A DNA stretch of 64,000 nucleotides from Carposina sasakii. Lineage: Eukaryota; Arthropoda; Insecta; Lepidoptera; Carposinidae. The stretch is taken from positions 12,214,001 through 12,278,000 of the forward strand of contig CP053156.1 of assembly GCA_014607495.2 (NCBI GenBank). The letters run 5' to 3'. The number at the start of each line of letters is the position of its first letter. Position 1 is the first letter of the stretch. The notes under the pieces are model-generated. The model was given only the letters and a program-made list of their open reading frames with translations. It had not been told where the DNA came from and searched no databases. Of the stretch, positions 41,290 to 52,699 are shown piece by piece. The position numbers and the translations under genes are program-made.

Positions 41290-41981
41290 AAGACGCTCAA
41301 CTGTACGCCACCGAGGATCTGGCTAGTGCGTCCCACTTCTACCTTAGCCAGCCCCGAGTGCGCGCAGTTAAGGCACGCTGGTGGTGCGCCCGCCAATCAG
41401 TCGAGGCAATCTGCCCGCATGTGGAGCCCGTCGCAGAAGCAGCGGCCGTGTCCGTATCCAAGGCACCTCGAGCATTGGACCAGGGTGGATTGATCCTCCA
41501 CCCTGACCCTCTGCAGGTCCACGAACACGGACCCAGCCACCATCATGCGTTGCCAAACCTTGGGCGAGACGCTCACTACGACGTGTGCCACATGCGGGTT
41601 TCTCGTTCTCTTCCGGTACCGGACCTCCATCTCCTCCTCCCCACTGTCGAAGGAGCCAATCACAGCCGCGTTCTGGTTCCAAAGGGCGGTTGTGATGTCA
41701 TCATCACTGTTGCACTGCAGCACGCCCTTCAGAATCACCAACGGGTTCCTGTTCTTGACCTCCTCCACAGTGAAGAGATCTCCAGCCTTACCCAACCTAC
41801 TCCTAATCTTTTCCCGCTCTTCCTTAGTCCTACATCTCATTACAACTTTGTTCCCCTTTGCCCGGCGGACTCTGTCCACCTGAATTCCTCCGCTTTTTTC
41901 ATCGATCACCCTCTTAATTTTCGCTAGGACTTCGTCACTAGTTTCAGTTTCGATATTTGAACTCACCACTAGTGAATGTAG
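41290..41981 (-). pseudogene. R1-like LINE ORF1 (gag-like) with nonsense codon
   Basis: A fragment of the ORF1 protein of an R1/TRAS-type non-LTR retrotransposon, an RNA-binding protein that packages the element's transcript. The open part (about 41981-41397) encodes VDRVRRAKGNKVVMRCRTKE, DLFTVEEVKNRNPLVIL, VRYRKRTRNPHVAHVVVSV and a CCHC zinc knuckle CSRCLGYGHGRCFC (CX2CX4HX4C). A TGA follows at 41399-41397; after it the frame continues LAGAPPACLNC, the usual next segment of this family, down to about 41290. Part of the second knuckle also seems deleted. There is no ATG: the frame opens after a TAA near 41985, so the N-terminus is lost, and no ORF2 follows. The long plus-strand frame over the same bases is a shadow. 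Confidence 0.8.
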
Positions 41982-41989
41982 TTATTGTT

Positions 41990-42580
41990 GTTCATCAAGT
42001 TATCACCATTTTTTAATATGAAGAATTCTAATTTAAACAATTTATGACTATATACATAATACTCGAGTCGGCAGTCGTATTGAAATTGGCAACAAAACGC
42101 GAGTAATTACAAAACTTCTCGAACATTCCGCGACTCGTATTTAAAAAGTATTTCAGTTTCAACTTCATCGTATTTCTTAGCTTCTGTTTAATATTTGACT
42201 CTTTTCATTACATTCATACTTGTAGTTACCAATTAACTGTTTACTTTGTGCTTTTTATTTAACTTTTTAAATTGTAACTGGATAATTAATTTAAACTTTA
42301 GTCTGGGTTCTTTGCAAAAGTTTATTATCATCATAAGCAAAACTTAATATAGTTTAAAGATAGGATATATAATTATGATACTTATATTCAAGTTCCCGTG
42401 GGAATTTCTAAAATTAAATATTATTTAATAGATGTGTAGGTACGTCATACAGAGAAATACACTCTGTAAGTTTAGGGACTCTCAGATCAGCGGTACGATG
42501 CGCGGTAAGTCATTCAAGACTAAAGATTTATTTACAAACATACGTAATGCATTACACACACACATGGCAATGTTCTCGAA
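41990..42580. other. Intergenic, nothing recognised
   Basis: 'ttcccgtgggaatttc' near 42394 recalls the Helitron repeat unit. Otherwise unassigned. Confidence 0.35.
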
Positions 42581-42584
42581 ATGG

Positions 42585-42795
42585 AACAGTGTCGCCAGAA
42601 CTGTTGGACCATACAGGAGAATCCACAGGCACGTTCAGTGGAGACCATTTCAGTGGCGGGAACAGATGTAAATGACCGGTGACAAGTTTCTAGCTTATCG
42701 CCTGAGAGAATGCCCGAGTTCCTTAGTCAACTTTTACGGCATTCACGGAAGATGCAGATGATGTAATTCTAGTGAAGCCACGCATCACTACAGAA
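42585..42795 (+). repeat. Dispersed repeat family D, long copy
   Basis: 'ctagcttatcgcctgagaga', 'tgcccgagttccttagtcaa' and 'ggaagatgcagatgatgtaa' are shared with 56630-56835 and 21690-21775. Its ends are undefined; it may be a SINE-like element. Confidence 0.6.
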
Positions 42796-42799
42796 CTTA

Positions 42800-45115
42800 T
42801 AAATTTACGTGTATAGATAACCGTTTGAAAATTTTATTTTACGTGAGGTTTCGGGAGACCAAAAAAATAATAAATTATTCTATGAAAAATTACAAATCCT
42901 CGCGTAATCTAAAAAGAAAATATCGCACGTGTAATTTTGTTGGTTGCTAACCATTATTCCAGAAAGAAATGCTGTATTGAAATTTATCTCTATCAAATTT
43001 CAAGAGAAGACTCACTCCGTCTTAATAAATAGTAATGTGAAGCTTTACATCAAAGTACTTATTTCTCTGTATTCCAAATGATATCTCTAGAAATCAACGT
43101 CTAGAATTATAGACTAAAGAACAGCTATTCATTTTTGTACAGAAAGTAGGTATATAATCGAGTATATCAAATAGGTTTATTATAATCGAAGGTAATATTA
43201 TATCAAAGGATAAAATGGAGTCAATCTTTCCTAGTAACGCGACATAAATTAAAACAATTATCATCCACAAAATGCAAATTTCAAACTTTAGTTACATTTA
43301 TCTAGCTCACAATATACAATAGAATAAAAATTTAAGCAATTCACGATAAAGAAAAACTGTATCCAGATATTTCATACTACAAAAGTTTCGCGAGAACGAG
43401 CCCAGAGAAACAAGTCTTGCAAATAAATAGGAGAAAGCACGACTATGTTTCAACACAGCCGAGCACAAAAATCCAAGTTGCGCGCGGATTTATCGCAGGC
43501 CAACTGAATTTGTAAGGGCCCTTTCAAAATGATAAAACGAACGTTTCCCTTCGACTTAAACAGACGTTAGTTGTGTAAAATGAACGCGCGGTACCGTTAG
43601 TTGGCCTCCTCCCATTTGTTATGGCGCCAATACGCAGAGTTCATCGATTTGGTTTGTATTTAAGTTTGGAACACATTTGTTAAGTTCTAGTTCCGGGTGT
43701 TAATTAATCTCGCATTTTCCCGCCGAGTTTAAGTCAAATTTTCGACGCACATGTGCGTCGTCTTATGAACTGAATGGTAGGTAATATATTAGTAAATGAA
43801 TGGGAACGCAGTATTAATTATAAGGTCATATGCCTATGCGTTATTTTATATTTGTGTTTTACCGGACCTCCTTTAGTTAGTTAAGACCAAAGACCGAGAT
43901 GTATGAATCAAGGATATTTTAATAATTTTGTGCAAAAATTCTATGTTAATATAGCATTTCGCTAACATAACCCATTACACCTTGAAATTTAGCATCAAAT
44001 ATCATTTTTCTAAAAATTGCTTACAAATTGCTTCCCTGACTTCGACCAATAGCCAAGAAATTGAAAACGCAACAAATGTAATGCTACATACAATTTATCA
44101 GAGCTTGCAACCTGTTACTTAATACACTGTAATAAAGGTGAAAATACTTCGATTTGTAGGACAAGAGTTTGAAATCTTATTGGCTCTCAAGTATTGCCTC
44201 TGATTGCTTCAGGGAAAAGTATTTAATTATAATAGAATTTTATGATTTTTCTCTATTTTCAGTTTGATATTTTTCTATTTTACAAAATTTTATACGTTGT
44301 TAGGTACATATTTGAAACTGAAGTTGTTAATAAAAGTTGAAAGCATACTATTCTTTTATATACTTAAAACTGTAGAGTTTATAAATTGTTGATTTAATTG
44401 GTATTTTATGAATATATTTCTTATGCTATGAGTTATATTTTCAAGTAATCAGATAAGCTAGTAGAGAATGCCATGGAAGGCATTAAGCTCGTATAATTTT
44501 TTTTGTACATTAAATTGTTTTATCTATCTATCCTTCTATGTTTCTACCCTGTTTGTTTTGTTTCATTGATGCTATTGTATATGTGTTTGTACAATAATAT
44601 TCAAGTAAAAACCAATTTTATTCTGCAGACTGCAAAAATGTCGTTACATTAATACGTAAGTTAAATATTTACTCTCCGCTAAAAATAATACGACTGAATA
44701 TTCCGGCCGATTGGATTTATGTTCTTGTTATTATTGCAAACATTGTTGTTTACCTCTATGTTATTAAAAACCTGGAGTACCTACCTATATATATACTTGT
44801 AACCCCTGAGGGCCCTCTACCTCAGATAGGGGACACAGGGATATAAGTGTATTGTTGTCAATAGAGAACTAATTTATTAATAAATTCTTTATTAATAATT
44901 TTATAATAGAGAATTAGTTATTTCGTGCATAAAATAGGTAGATATATATTTTCTCTGGCGCAGGCGATGAGATATTATATTCGGGATTAAATGTAAAGAT
45001 AATCGAATTAAAAGTGCTATTTAACTTGGTAAATTTTTAAATATAAACCTAAGATAAAACTTAAAACGTAAAAGTGAAGATCTATATTCTTATAATAAAT
45101 TGAAATTAAAAGAAA
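42800..45115. other. Long intergenic stretch, no gene recognised
   Basis: About 2.3 kb without a recognisable exon, RNA gene or repeat terminus. 43440-43760 is less AT-rich than its surroundings but shows no coding pattern. Confidence 0.4.
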
Positions 45116-45118
45116 CAT

Positions 45119-45367
45119 CTTCTATGTTGCTCTGGGAGTGAAAATAGTACAGCTGCTTCTCTTCCCGGGCATACTGTACAAGTCTGTAGAGGGACAAAAG
45201 GGTCTTGGTGTTTTGTAGGCGATGGGCTGACCACCTGTCACTACTAATCGAACTTGTACATCTCAACTATACCCTCAAAATTGGTCAGAAGTGGCACCAT
45301 GTGGTTCTATCGGCCCTTGGTGCTCTGCCTACCCCGTAAGGGATAAAGGCGTGATTATATGGATGTA
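45119..45367 (+). repeat. Short element family A, full copy
   Basis: 'tctatgttgctctgggagtg' to 'aaaggcgtgattatatgg', oriented as at 31003. Confidence 0.75.
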
Positions 45368-45403
45368 AAAGAAACAGTATTACAATGACATATTACCTAT
45401 AGG

Positions 45404-45675
45404 TACAAGGTGTTTTTTCGTTGCCACCCTTAACGAAGGGTACGTACTCTATACATCAAATAAAGTGAGTTTATGCCAAAAAATAATGGGCGAAATTTAT
45501 GGTGTCCAGTGTTTATGCTAGTTTTTTTAAATATATGTAATATATTTTTATATTTTTAATAATACATATATAGATATATTATTTCTCGTGAAAAAATCTT
45601 GCTACGCGCGTCTATGTGCATTTATGCAGAAAAACGCAGTCTATTTACTCAACTTTGGACCCTAATATCTTGGGA
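45404..45675 (-). mobile_element. TIR element family T, truncated
   Basis: Starts with the inverted right end ('aaggtgttttttcgttgcca') and runs to 'actcaactttggaccctaat', where the other half is missing. Confidence 0.75.
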
Positions 45676-45842
45676 GGCTGTCTGCCTGCCGCCAACCTTC
45701 CTCTGGTATAGCTACCTATATGACAATTTTCATCCCATCATCCTATTAATATCGTGCGATAAAAGCTAAATGTTGTATAACAGCCACGCTTTGCATAATT
45801 TAAACTTTTGATATATTTGTAGCTTTTCTCCATACAGTGATT

Positions 45843-46030
45843 CGTCATCAGCCTATTGCAGTCCACTGCTGTACGTAAGCCTCCCCCAGAGCATGCCACA
45901 AGGCTCAATCCTCCGTTTTTACCATCCAGTCCCTACCAGCCGCCCTCGGTCCATCTGGCCGGAGGGCGTCCAACGCTACGCTTGTCGAGGCACGGTCTTC
46001 ATTCGGGAGCCCGTATACTACAATATAGTC
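45843..46030 (-). pseudogene. LINE (family B) C-terminal fragment, frameshifted
   Basis: The reverse complement encodes DKRSVGRPPARWTE and, after a small deletion and frame change, AGRDWMVKTED, then the shared tail 'cagtggactgcaataggctg'. It is a decayed relative of 27079-27255. Confidence 0.7.
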
Positions 46031-46157
46031 AGTGGAGGGTGTAGGACCCGGTGTTGGGCGCACCCATAGTGAACAGTATAGGTACAACAAAATAAGTATT
46101 AGACTGAAGCCTCTTTTAAACCCCATGTTCTGAAACAGACAATGCTATACATACATA

Positions 46158-46422
46158 ATACAATAAATAAATATAAATAATAATAAATAAATATTCACAC
46201 ACTACACAACACATTAACTTAGTCCCACACTAAGATCCCTAAGGTCTTGTGTCGTGGGTACTAAGCAACGATATATAAATACATAGATAAGTATAAAAAC
46301 ATCCATGACTCGGAAACAAACATTGATATTCATCATATCAATGTTTGCACCTACTGGGATTCTAACCCAGGACCTATGGCGTCGCAGGCAGGGTCACTAC
46401 CTACTAGACCAGTCGGCCGTCG
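46158..46422 (-). repeat. Full-length tRNA-headed SINE
   Basis: In reverse complement: head 'gacggccgactggtctagta', B box GGGTTAGAATCCC, body 'gatcttagtgtgggactaag' and a TTTA tail. Confidence 0.8.
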
Positions 46423-46487
46423 ATACGAATACATGCAAATACAATGAATAATACGATACAATGCATATACATATATGCAATTTAAAT

Positions 46488-46626
46488 CCACCTGTCACTA
46501 CTAACCGAATTTGTACATCTCAACTATATCCTCAAAATTGGTCAGAAGTGGCACCATCTGGTTCCATCGGCCCTTGGTGCTCTGCTTACCCCGTAAGGGA
46601 TAAAGGCGTGATTTTATGTATGTAAA
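46488..46626 (+). repeat. Short element family A, 5'-truncated
   Basis: 'cctgtcactactaaccgaat' to 'aaaggcgtgattttatgtat'. Truncation at the 5' side is typical of retroposition. Confidence 0.7.
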
Positions 46627-46937
46627 TCCTATGTCAGCAAGTACATCAAATAAACAGAAGTCGACACATTTTGTCAAATTTTTTATCGTTTCCATAAAAA
46701 AAACCATCACAAAAATTCTACTAAAATATTCCCCAATTTGTAAAAACGCAGAAAGAATCCCATTTGCCTTGGAAAGTGTGATGACTAATTTACTGTTTTA
46801 CAACGACATCAAAGAAGTGGCAATAATAGTAAATTCGGCGAATGTGAGGCTGAACCACATTTCGAATGTTTTAGGGATCCACTGTCCAATATCGTAAATT
46901 CAAAGTATTATTTTTGTAACATAGTATATTCGAAGAG

Positions 46938-47062
46938 CATCGCGTGGTGCCGGCAGAGTAGAGTTTGTACCGCCCCATGGGCAAAATCCTTCTATGGCAG
47001 TAGCCTTATGGCGTGCCCTGGGGAGGCCTACGTCCAACAGTGGACTGCAAAGGCTGAAGACG
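46938..47062 (+). repeat. Short element family B, internally deleted
   Basis: The head 'gcgtggtgccggcagagtag' is joined to the tail 'gccctggggaggcctacgtc' with most of the middle missing. Confidence 0.7.
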
Positions 47063-47164
47063 AATTTTAGAAGAGAATAATATAATCCACAAAGCTCAAA
47101 TTTAAGAACGTATGTAGGTAGTATTTAAAATTAATTTGATTATAAAGAATATTGTACATCAAAT

Positions 47165-47235
47165 AATAATAAATAAATAAATAATTATTAATATTATTAT
47201 TTATTTTATTTTATAAATTATTATTATTATTACAT
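47165..47235. repeat. AAT-rich low-complexity tract
   Basis: Runs of AATAAT and AAATAAAT, then TTATTATT. Confidence 0.85.
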
Positions 47236-47507
47236 CAAATATATTTAAAAATCCACAAGGTATCGATTAAAAGTGTGTTTTATTTGCGAGAAGTACAGAA
47301 GTCACATTTTTTCTTATCTCTATTTTGGTTATTTAAATAAACTATAATATTATATAATACTATCTAGATTACAAACTCGTAGTATCTATCCGATAGAAAT
47401 TAATTGACTGAACAACAATGAATATCAATGAATGGTGTCATTGATAAATTCAATTTGAGATGTACTATTAAATTTATTTATGTAAGCTGGCTCTTAAATA
47501 TAAATAA

Positions 47508-47779
47508 ATACATACATACATATAATCACGCCTTTATCCCTTACGGGGTAGGCAGAGCACTAAGGGCCGATAGAACCACATGGTGCCACTTCTGACCAAT
47601 TTTGAGGGTATAGTTTAGTTAGATGTACATGTTCGGTTAGTAGTGACAGGTGGTCAGCTCTACAAAATACCAAAACTCTCTTATCCCTCTACTGACTTGT
47701 ACTGTATGCTCGGTAAGAGAAGCAGATGTAGTATTATACTTTTTTTTTCACTCCCAGAGCAGCTGCAGCATAGAAAAAT
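47508..47779 (-). repeat. Short element family A, full copy
   Basis: 'acatataatcacgcctttat' to 'cactcccagagcagctgcag', oriented as at 27878. Confidence 0.75.
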
Positions 47780-47879
47780 TATAATATATTGTCAGTCTTC
47801 CGGGCAAAAGATACTTATGTACCTATTGTGTACCTACTGAGTAGGTCTATTTCTACTTCCTCTAATCACATTTCTACTC

Positions 47880-47975
47880 CTCTATGCTAAACGTGAGCGT
47901 TAAATCTCCTTTATGATTCTGCAGTTTTGGCTACCCCATTTCGGGAACACGGCTGTATGTATATGTATGTATGTA
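47880..47975 (-). repeat. Dispersed repeat family D, fragment
   Basis: 'ctatgctaaacgtgagcgtt' and 'ttctgcagttttggctaccc', followed by an ATGT repeat. Confidence 0.5.
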
Positions 47976-48209
47976 AATAAAGTGTCCAATGTCACAATCC
48001 GAAACTAATTCTGTTCAATAATTGCAGGAATTATTATGAAAACGAAATAAAACATTTTGTAGAAACAGAACCCACGTGAATTCCAAGATCTGTCATAGTC
48101 GAAGTAATAACTGGTATGCTTACACGAGAGTTGATGTCAATTTTATGATTAGGTTGGAAACACGTTACAAAGCGTTTTTTATCTACTCATGTTTGAATTT
48201 TTTTCGTAA

Positions 48210-48400
48210 CTAGTGGACGCTCGCGACTCCGTCCGCGTGGACTGCAGAAAAAACAAAGTCTCGAAATTATCCGGGATGATAACATTTTCCCGGGATAAAA
48301 AGTGCATCGAAATCGGTTCAGCCGTTTCTGAGATTAGCATGCACAAACATCGATCCGTTACAATTTTATTACGAGTATATGTATAGGTATAGATAGATAG
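48210..48400 (-). mobile_element. Short non-autonomous Helitron
   Basis: The CTAG terminus is at 48210-48213 with the adjoining hairpin CGCGACTCCGTCCGCG. It shares 'atcgaaatcggttcagccgt' and 'cgatccgttac' with 54995-55362. The other end is a GATA repeat. Confidence 0.6.
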
Positions 48401-48409
48401 AAAATAGAA

Positions 48410-48770
48410 GACGAAGATATCACTCAATCATCACCCTTAATATTTTTTACATGAAACGGAGTAGTGGGATGCTTAAATCGTTTTACTATTTTTTTAAACA
48501 ATATTTTCGAACTGACTGAAATCATAATGTTTTTACCCGACTGTGCCAGGAGGGTTATGTTTTATGAGTGTATGTATATTCGCTCAGAAGCCTAAGTGGC
48601 TTGTCGCATTTGAGCTATTTTTTAATAAATGAGGTCCACACGGTTTCACGAGTATCGATCGTTTATCGGTTATAATATATTTTGACCTTTATTACGATAT
48701 TCAAACTGTTATTAATGCTTTTTGTGCTCTTGATTACTTTGGTCGTGTAATAACTTCGTCGGAAATAACC
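48410..48770. other. Intergenic, nothing recognised
   Basis: No feature assigned. Confidence 0.35.
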
Positions 48771-48778
48771 ATTTACGA

Positions 48779-49131
48779 TAGGGTTGCCAACCGTCCTGTT
48801 TTCCCAGGACATGTCCTGCTTTTTGGGGTGTCCTGGGCTGCCTGGATAGTTTTTAAGCATCGTCCTGAGTTTTAGAGTCCTAACACATTCGCTGTCGGCA
48901 GATATTCTAAGGGTGCTGACATCAGGTCAATGCCTATTGCGACGACGCGCGACGCAAATGAGTGTCAGCGGCACCTCTAGAAAGCCTAAAAGACGCAAAT
49001 ACGTAGTCGCCAGCACTGAATGTCAAGTCATATGTTTTGAAATTCGCACGCCACTAATCTGTCTTCAATCGTATTATCACTGGGCACGCACATTCCTGGC
49101 TTTTAATCAAAGTTTTGAGATGGCAACCCTA
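48779..49131. mobile_element. hAT-like MITE with 8-bp target-site duplication
   Basis: Perfect 11-bp terminal inverted repeats TAGGGTTGCCA...TGGCAACCCTA are flanked on both sides by ATTTACGA (48771-48778 and 49132-49139). An 8-bp duplication and these termini point to the hAT superfamily. The 353-bp inside has no transposase, so it would depend on another element. The 79-codon frame at 48913-49152 runs through the right end and is not a gene. Confidence 0.88.
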
Positions 49132-49139
49132 ATTTACGA

Positions 49140-49985
49140 TAAAGTCGTTTGATTAAATAATATGTAATTATTTCATTTCAGCTAAATTGAAAATGTCGAA
49201 AATTAGCTTACCTTGAGATTTTACTGTTCATAAACGGCTTGTACCGACGTAAGATATTATGATTTTCTATTTTCTGATTGTTTTTTTAATTTAAGAAAAA
49301 TATAGGAAAAGTATGGGAGAATCAATTTCATAACTGAGGAACTTTTTCCTTCTTTCTTTATTGTACACAGAAAATATATAGCAGGTAAGTATATAACATA
49401 GATAGATTTTTCATTACACTTGTTACCTACATACAAAAGACATGTTGTGAATAATGCATTAAGTGGAGACAACAAATAATTTATTATGATAGGCACTTGG
49501 CGAAATACTTTATGGCCAGCCTAGTTTAAAAAGTAAATTATAAATATGATATAGGCAGGGATATTATAAGAATACGTGGTACTTGGTGACATCGATTTAA
49601 AAATATTTAGGCTTTTAGTTTTTATTTATAACGAAACTATAGAGGGGCGGCTACATTGTTGTCTGAGCACCTTTTTTGACGACGGTCGATTCCACATGCA
49701 TGCAGTACCTCTGTAGAATAAGCAGGACAATTTGTCGGACGCCACAAGCGTGTTATCGTGGAAACTTCTGGAATAAATCCACACATGCCATGGCTCTGAT
49801 AAGCTGACGTATGACTGTCTCCTCCACACTTTACGGTAACTTATACGTTTATGTTTATCAAGTTCATATTTAACAGCAGAGTTAAGTACTAAGTAGTATT
49901 TTATATAGGTGTTTTTTGTCAACAAAGCACACATTAATTATTATGTTAAGACAAATGATAATGGCAATTATGTTATAATTCGTAA
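49140..49985. other. Intergenic, nothing recognised
   Basis: Frames at 49257-49496 and 49626-49934 are unsupported. Confidence 0.4.
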
Positions 49986-50039
49986 CTGACTTACGTGGAG
50001 GTTTCTTAATTCGACCGAACTTAATTTTTTGTGAGTGCG

Positions 50040-50520
50040 ACCATGGAAAGAGGCATGACCCTTGTGCCTTGGAGGATGGGACGATGCTTGGTATGGAACG
50101 CAACCTACGTCCATACCCTTGCAGTGTCTCACCTCCCAGGCACATGCATCGGAACCGTTTCAGCGGCGGCCTCAGCAGAAAACCTCAAGCGGTGCAAGTA
50201 TGCAAGCCTAAGCGGGGATTACATATTTGAGCCGTTTGGGGTTGAAACCTTGGGGCCATGGGATCCGGGTGTGCACGCCCTCTTCAGGGCCATTTCTAAA
50301 AAATTAGTCGAAGCATCTCATGACCAGAGGGCTGGCGCCTATTTTGGCCAACGCGTAAGCCTCGCTATACGGTGGGGCAACGCGGCCAGCCTTTTGGGTA
50401 CGCTGCCATCGGTGGAGGATTTGCAGGCCGTCTTCTATTTGTAAATATTTTCAGTTAATAGGGTTAATTTTATTTTAGTTTTTATTACATGTACATAAAA
50501 TAAAGGTTATTGTGTGTTTG
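50040..50520 (+). pseudogene. 3' end of a retroelement-associated protein gene
   Basis: The open frame (first ATG at 50043, stop TAA at 50442-50444) encodes GMTLVPWRMGRCLVWNATYV near its start, then DYIFEPFGVETLGPWDPG, DQRAGAYFGQRVSLAIRWGN and AASLLGTLPS. I recognise FGVETLGPW and QRxSxAIxxGNAAS(L/I)LGT as a recurrent C-terminal block of repeated reverse-transcriptase-type genes in many animals. Its function is unknown to me. Homology starts abruptly at the first codons, so the rest of the protein is missing. An AATAAA about 55 bp after the stop fits a retroposed 3' end. No change disrupts the remaining frame. Confidence 0.65.
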
Positions 50521-50660
50521 TTGATTGTTACTGATATTGATTGTTCTTTATTTTTGTTTCAAGAATCCCTAGGATGGCATCCCACGGAAATCTAGGAAAA
50601 CCTTCTAAAATCAGTTTTTTTTTTAATTACATACATACGAGTACAGTTATACATACATAA

Positions 50661-51107
50661 TATACAGGGTGTGGGTGACAGCCAGGCAAATACTGAAATG
50701 CTGAACAAGTACCATTGTGTCGAGTTATACTACAGTGTTATAACTCGCAGGAAATATTTGATTATCAGTAATCTTCGGTCTCGCGCCAATTGAATCGGGC
50801 GAGTCTGTGACTAATCAAATGGGCTTTTTGGTTTTTGTGTGGCACACTTCTGTTATTTGAATCACTTGTGACTCATCATTAGAGTTATTAGTCATTTGAT
50901 TTTTTTTAAGACAACCTTTTTTTTAAATTATCTCTCGGTTCATTATCTAAGGCCTAATTTAACGAACGAAACTATTTTTTTCCTGGAAATATGAAAAAAA
51001 GTCGGAAAAATTTACGAATTTTCCTGCAAAAATTTTCAGTGTTTTCCATCTCAGAATCATGGTCTGAAGTCTTCGTATCCTGGCTGCCACAAACACCCTG
51101 TATTATA
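50661..51107. mobile_element. TIR element (family G)
   Basis: The left end TACAGGGTGTGGGTGACAGCC is the imperfect inverse of the right end 'ggctgccacaaacaccctgt' plus A. TA lies outside both ends. The inside is non-coding. A related left half is at 38301. Confidence 0.65.
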
Positions 51108-51158
51108 TATATATATAAATCATTAATAAAGAAATGGAAAAAATTATATATATATATA

Positions 51159-51522
51159 TACAGGGTGATTTTTGGTCGTCAACGTTCCCGAAAACTACGT
51201 AATCTCCTCATCATTTTCATTTTCGCAATGGAAGCATACCTGGGAAGTGTCTGGTTTCCAAAATATTAGGGTCCAAAGTTGAGTAAATAGACTGCGTTTT
51301 TCTGCATAAATGCACATAGACGCGCGTAGCAGGAATTTTTCACGAAAAATAATTAATATTTGTCTATAAAAAAACTAACATAAACACTAGACACTATAAA
51401 TTTCGCACTATCAAGGAATTTAAAAAAAAAATTCCCAGCATTTTTTTTGCCATAAACTTACTTTATTTCATGTATAGAATACGTACCCTTCGTTAAAGGT
51501 GGCCACAAAAAAACACCCTGTA
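51159..51522 (+). mobile_element. TIR element family T, complete
   Basis: TACAGGGTGATTTTTGGTCG to 'aaaaaacaccctgta', inserted in a TA repeat. This is the best complete copy for defining the termini: 12-17 bp of ACAGGGTGNTTTTT inverted. Confidence 0.8.
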
Positions 51523-51529
51523 TATATAT

Positions 51530-52630
51530 ATATCGGAGAAACATTGTTTTCCTCGACTTCATCATTAGTAATTGCGTACTTAGTGGGCGTCATTAGGGTT
51601 AAATGCAAGCACGAAACACAATAAAACTGTTTTATACGATTTTAATTAAGGAATAGACAGTATAATGTTGATTTACAATATTTAGACCGAGCAGCGAGTT
51701 CAAGGCGCCTATCTTACTTAAAACAAACTTCAATAACACTCAACTTCCAGAAAACTATACACAACGATCCAACTCGATCTTATTCTACCTCACTTCTCAA
51801 AAAAACATAACAGCCCGCATTGCTTCAGTACTAGTGGCGCCACGACCCCGCTCGAAGCATGTGCTTTGCTCTGATTGGTCATTACATAAACAATATTCAC
51901 GACTATAATTAGATTAGTAAGGTTTTTAAACATAAGAAAAATGTTACATATAAAATTAAATAAAATTAACATTTTAGAAATAAATTACAATGTAAACAAT
52001 TTATATTACGTTACGCATACAAATAACAATCAACTAGACTCATAGCTTCCTCCGACATATATATATTGTTCCTCACTCTACGACTTAGTATAGCTACCTA
52101 TATTTTATGAAACCATTTAGAAATTCAATATCGAGTAAGTTATTGACTTTCATTTATGTATTGCTTTAAGTTTTCATGGTTTTATTTACCTTCGTGTTGT
52201 GTTGGTATAGATTAATTTCACATGGCTTAGATGTTGGATGTTTATTTAATAGGCATCGAGTTAGTGAATTAATTTCAAGGAAATAGGTAATATCAGATCA
52301 TTTCAGGACAAGTAAAACAAGCAAGACGAGAAATATTTTGGGAAAATTTATTATCCTGAAATTCATAAACAAACCCCCACCTTTTTCAATATAATTTTGT
52401 AATAGATTTTTAATTGAATTTCTGATCAATTGGGTTCAGTTAACCGTTTTGTATATAAATAAATTTTGTCCAATATAATTTTCATCGATTTACTTTAGAT
52501 TAATTATAATCTACCTATCTTGCAATTAGTAAATACATTTTACACCATACACCCACGTTAAAAAGAAAGGTTATCAATATAGTCGGCATAGGTATCATGA
52601 TTCTGGAAATATCGGGGTAATCCTCAGTAT
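51530..52630. other. Intergenic, nothing recognised
   Basis: No exon or repeat end seen. Confidence 0.4.
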
Positions 52631-52635
52631 ACAAT

Positions 52636-52699
52636 ACAAAAACAGACTACACGTGCCTACAATATATTTATATTGTAGGCACGTGTAGTCTGTTTTTGT
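52636..52699. repeat. Perfect 31-bp palindrome with 2-nt loop
   Basis: 52636-52666 (containing AGACTACACGTGCCTACAAT) is followed by TT and then its exact reverse complement at 52669-52699. No mismatch in 31 pairs. Confidence 0.97.

Noticed and set aside
41358..41927. 189-codon plus-strand frame, and other frames at 41254-41883
   Set aside because: Shadows of the R1-like ORF1 on the minus strand, which has the zinc knuckle and family motifs.
52636..52699. microRNA precursor
   Set aside because: A 2-nt loop and completely perfect pairing are not compatible with a normal precursor hairpin.
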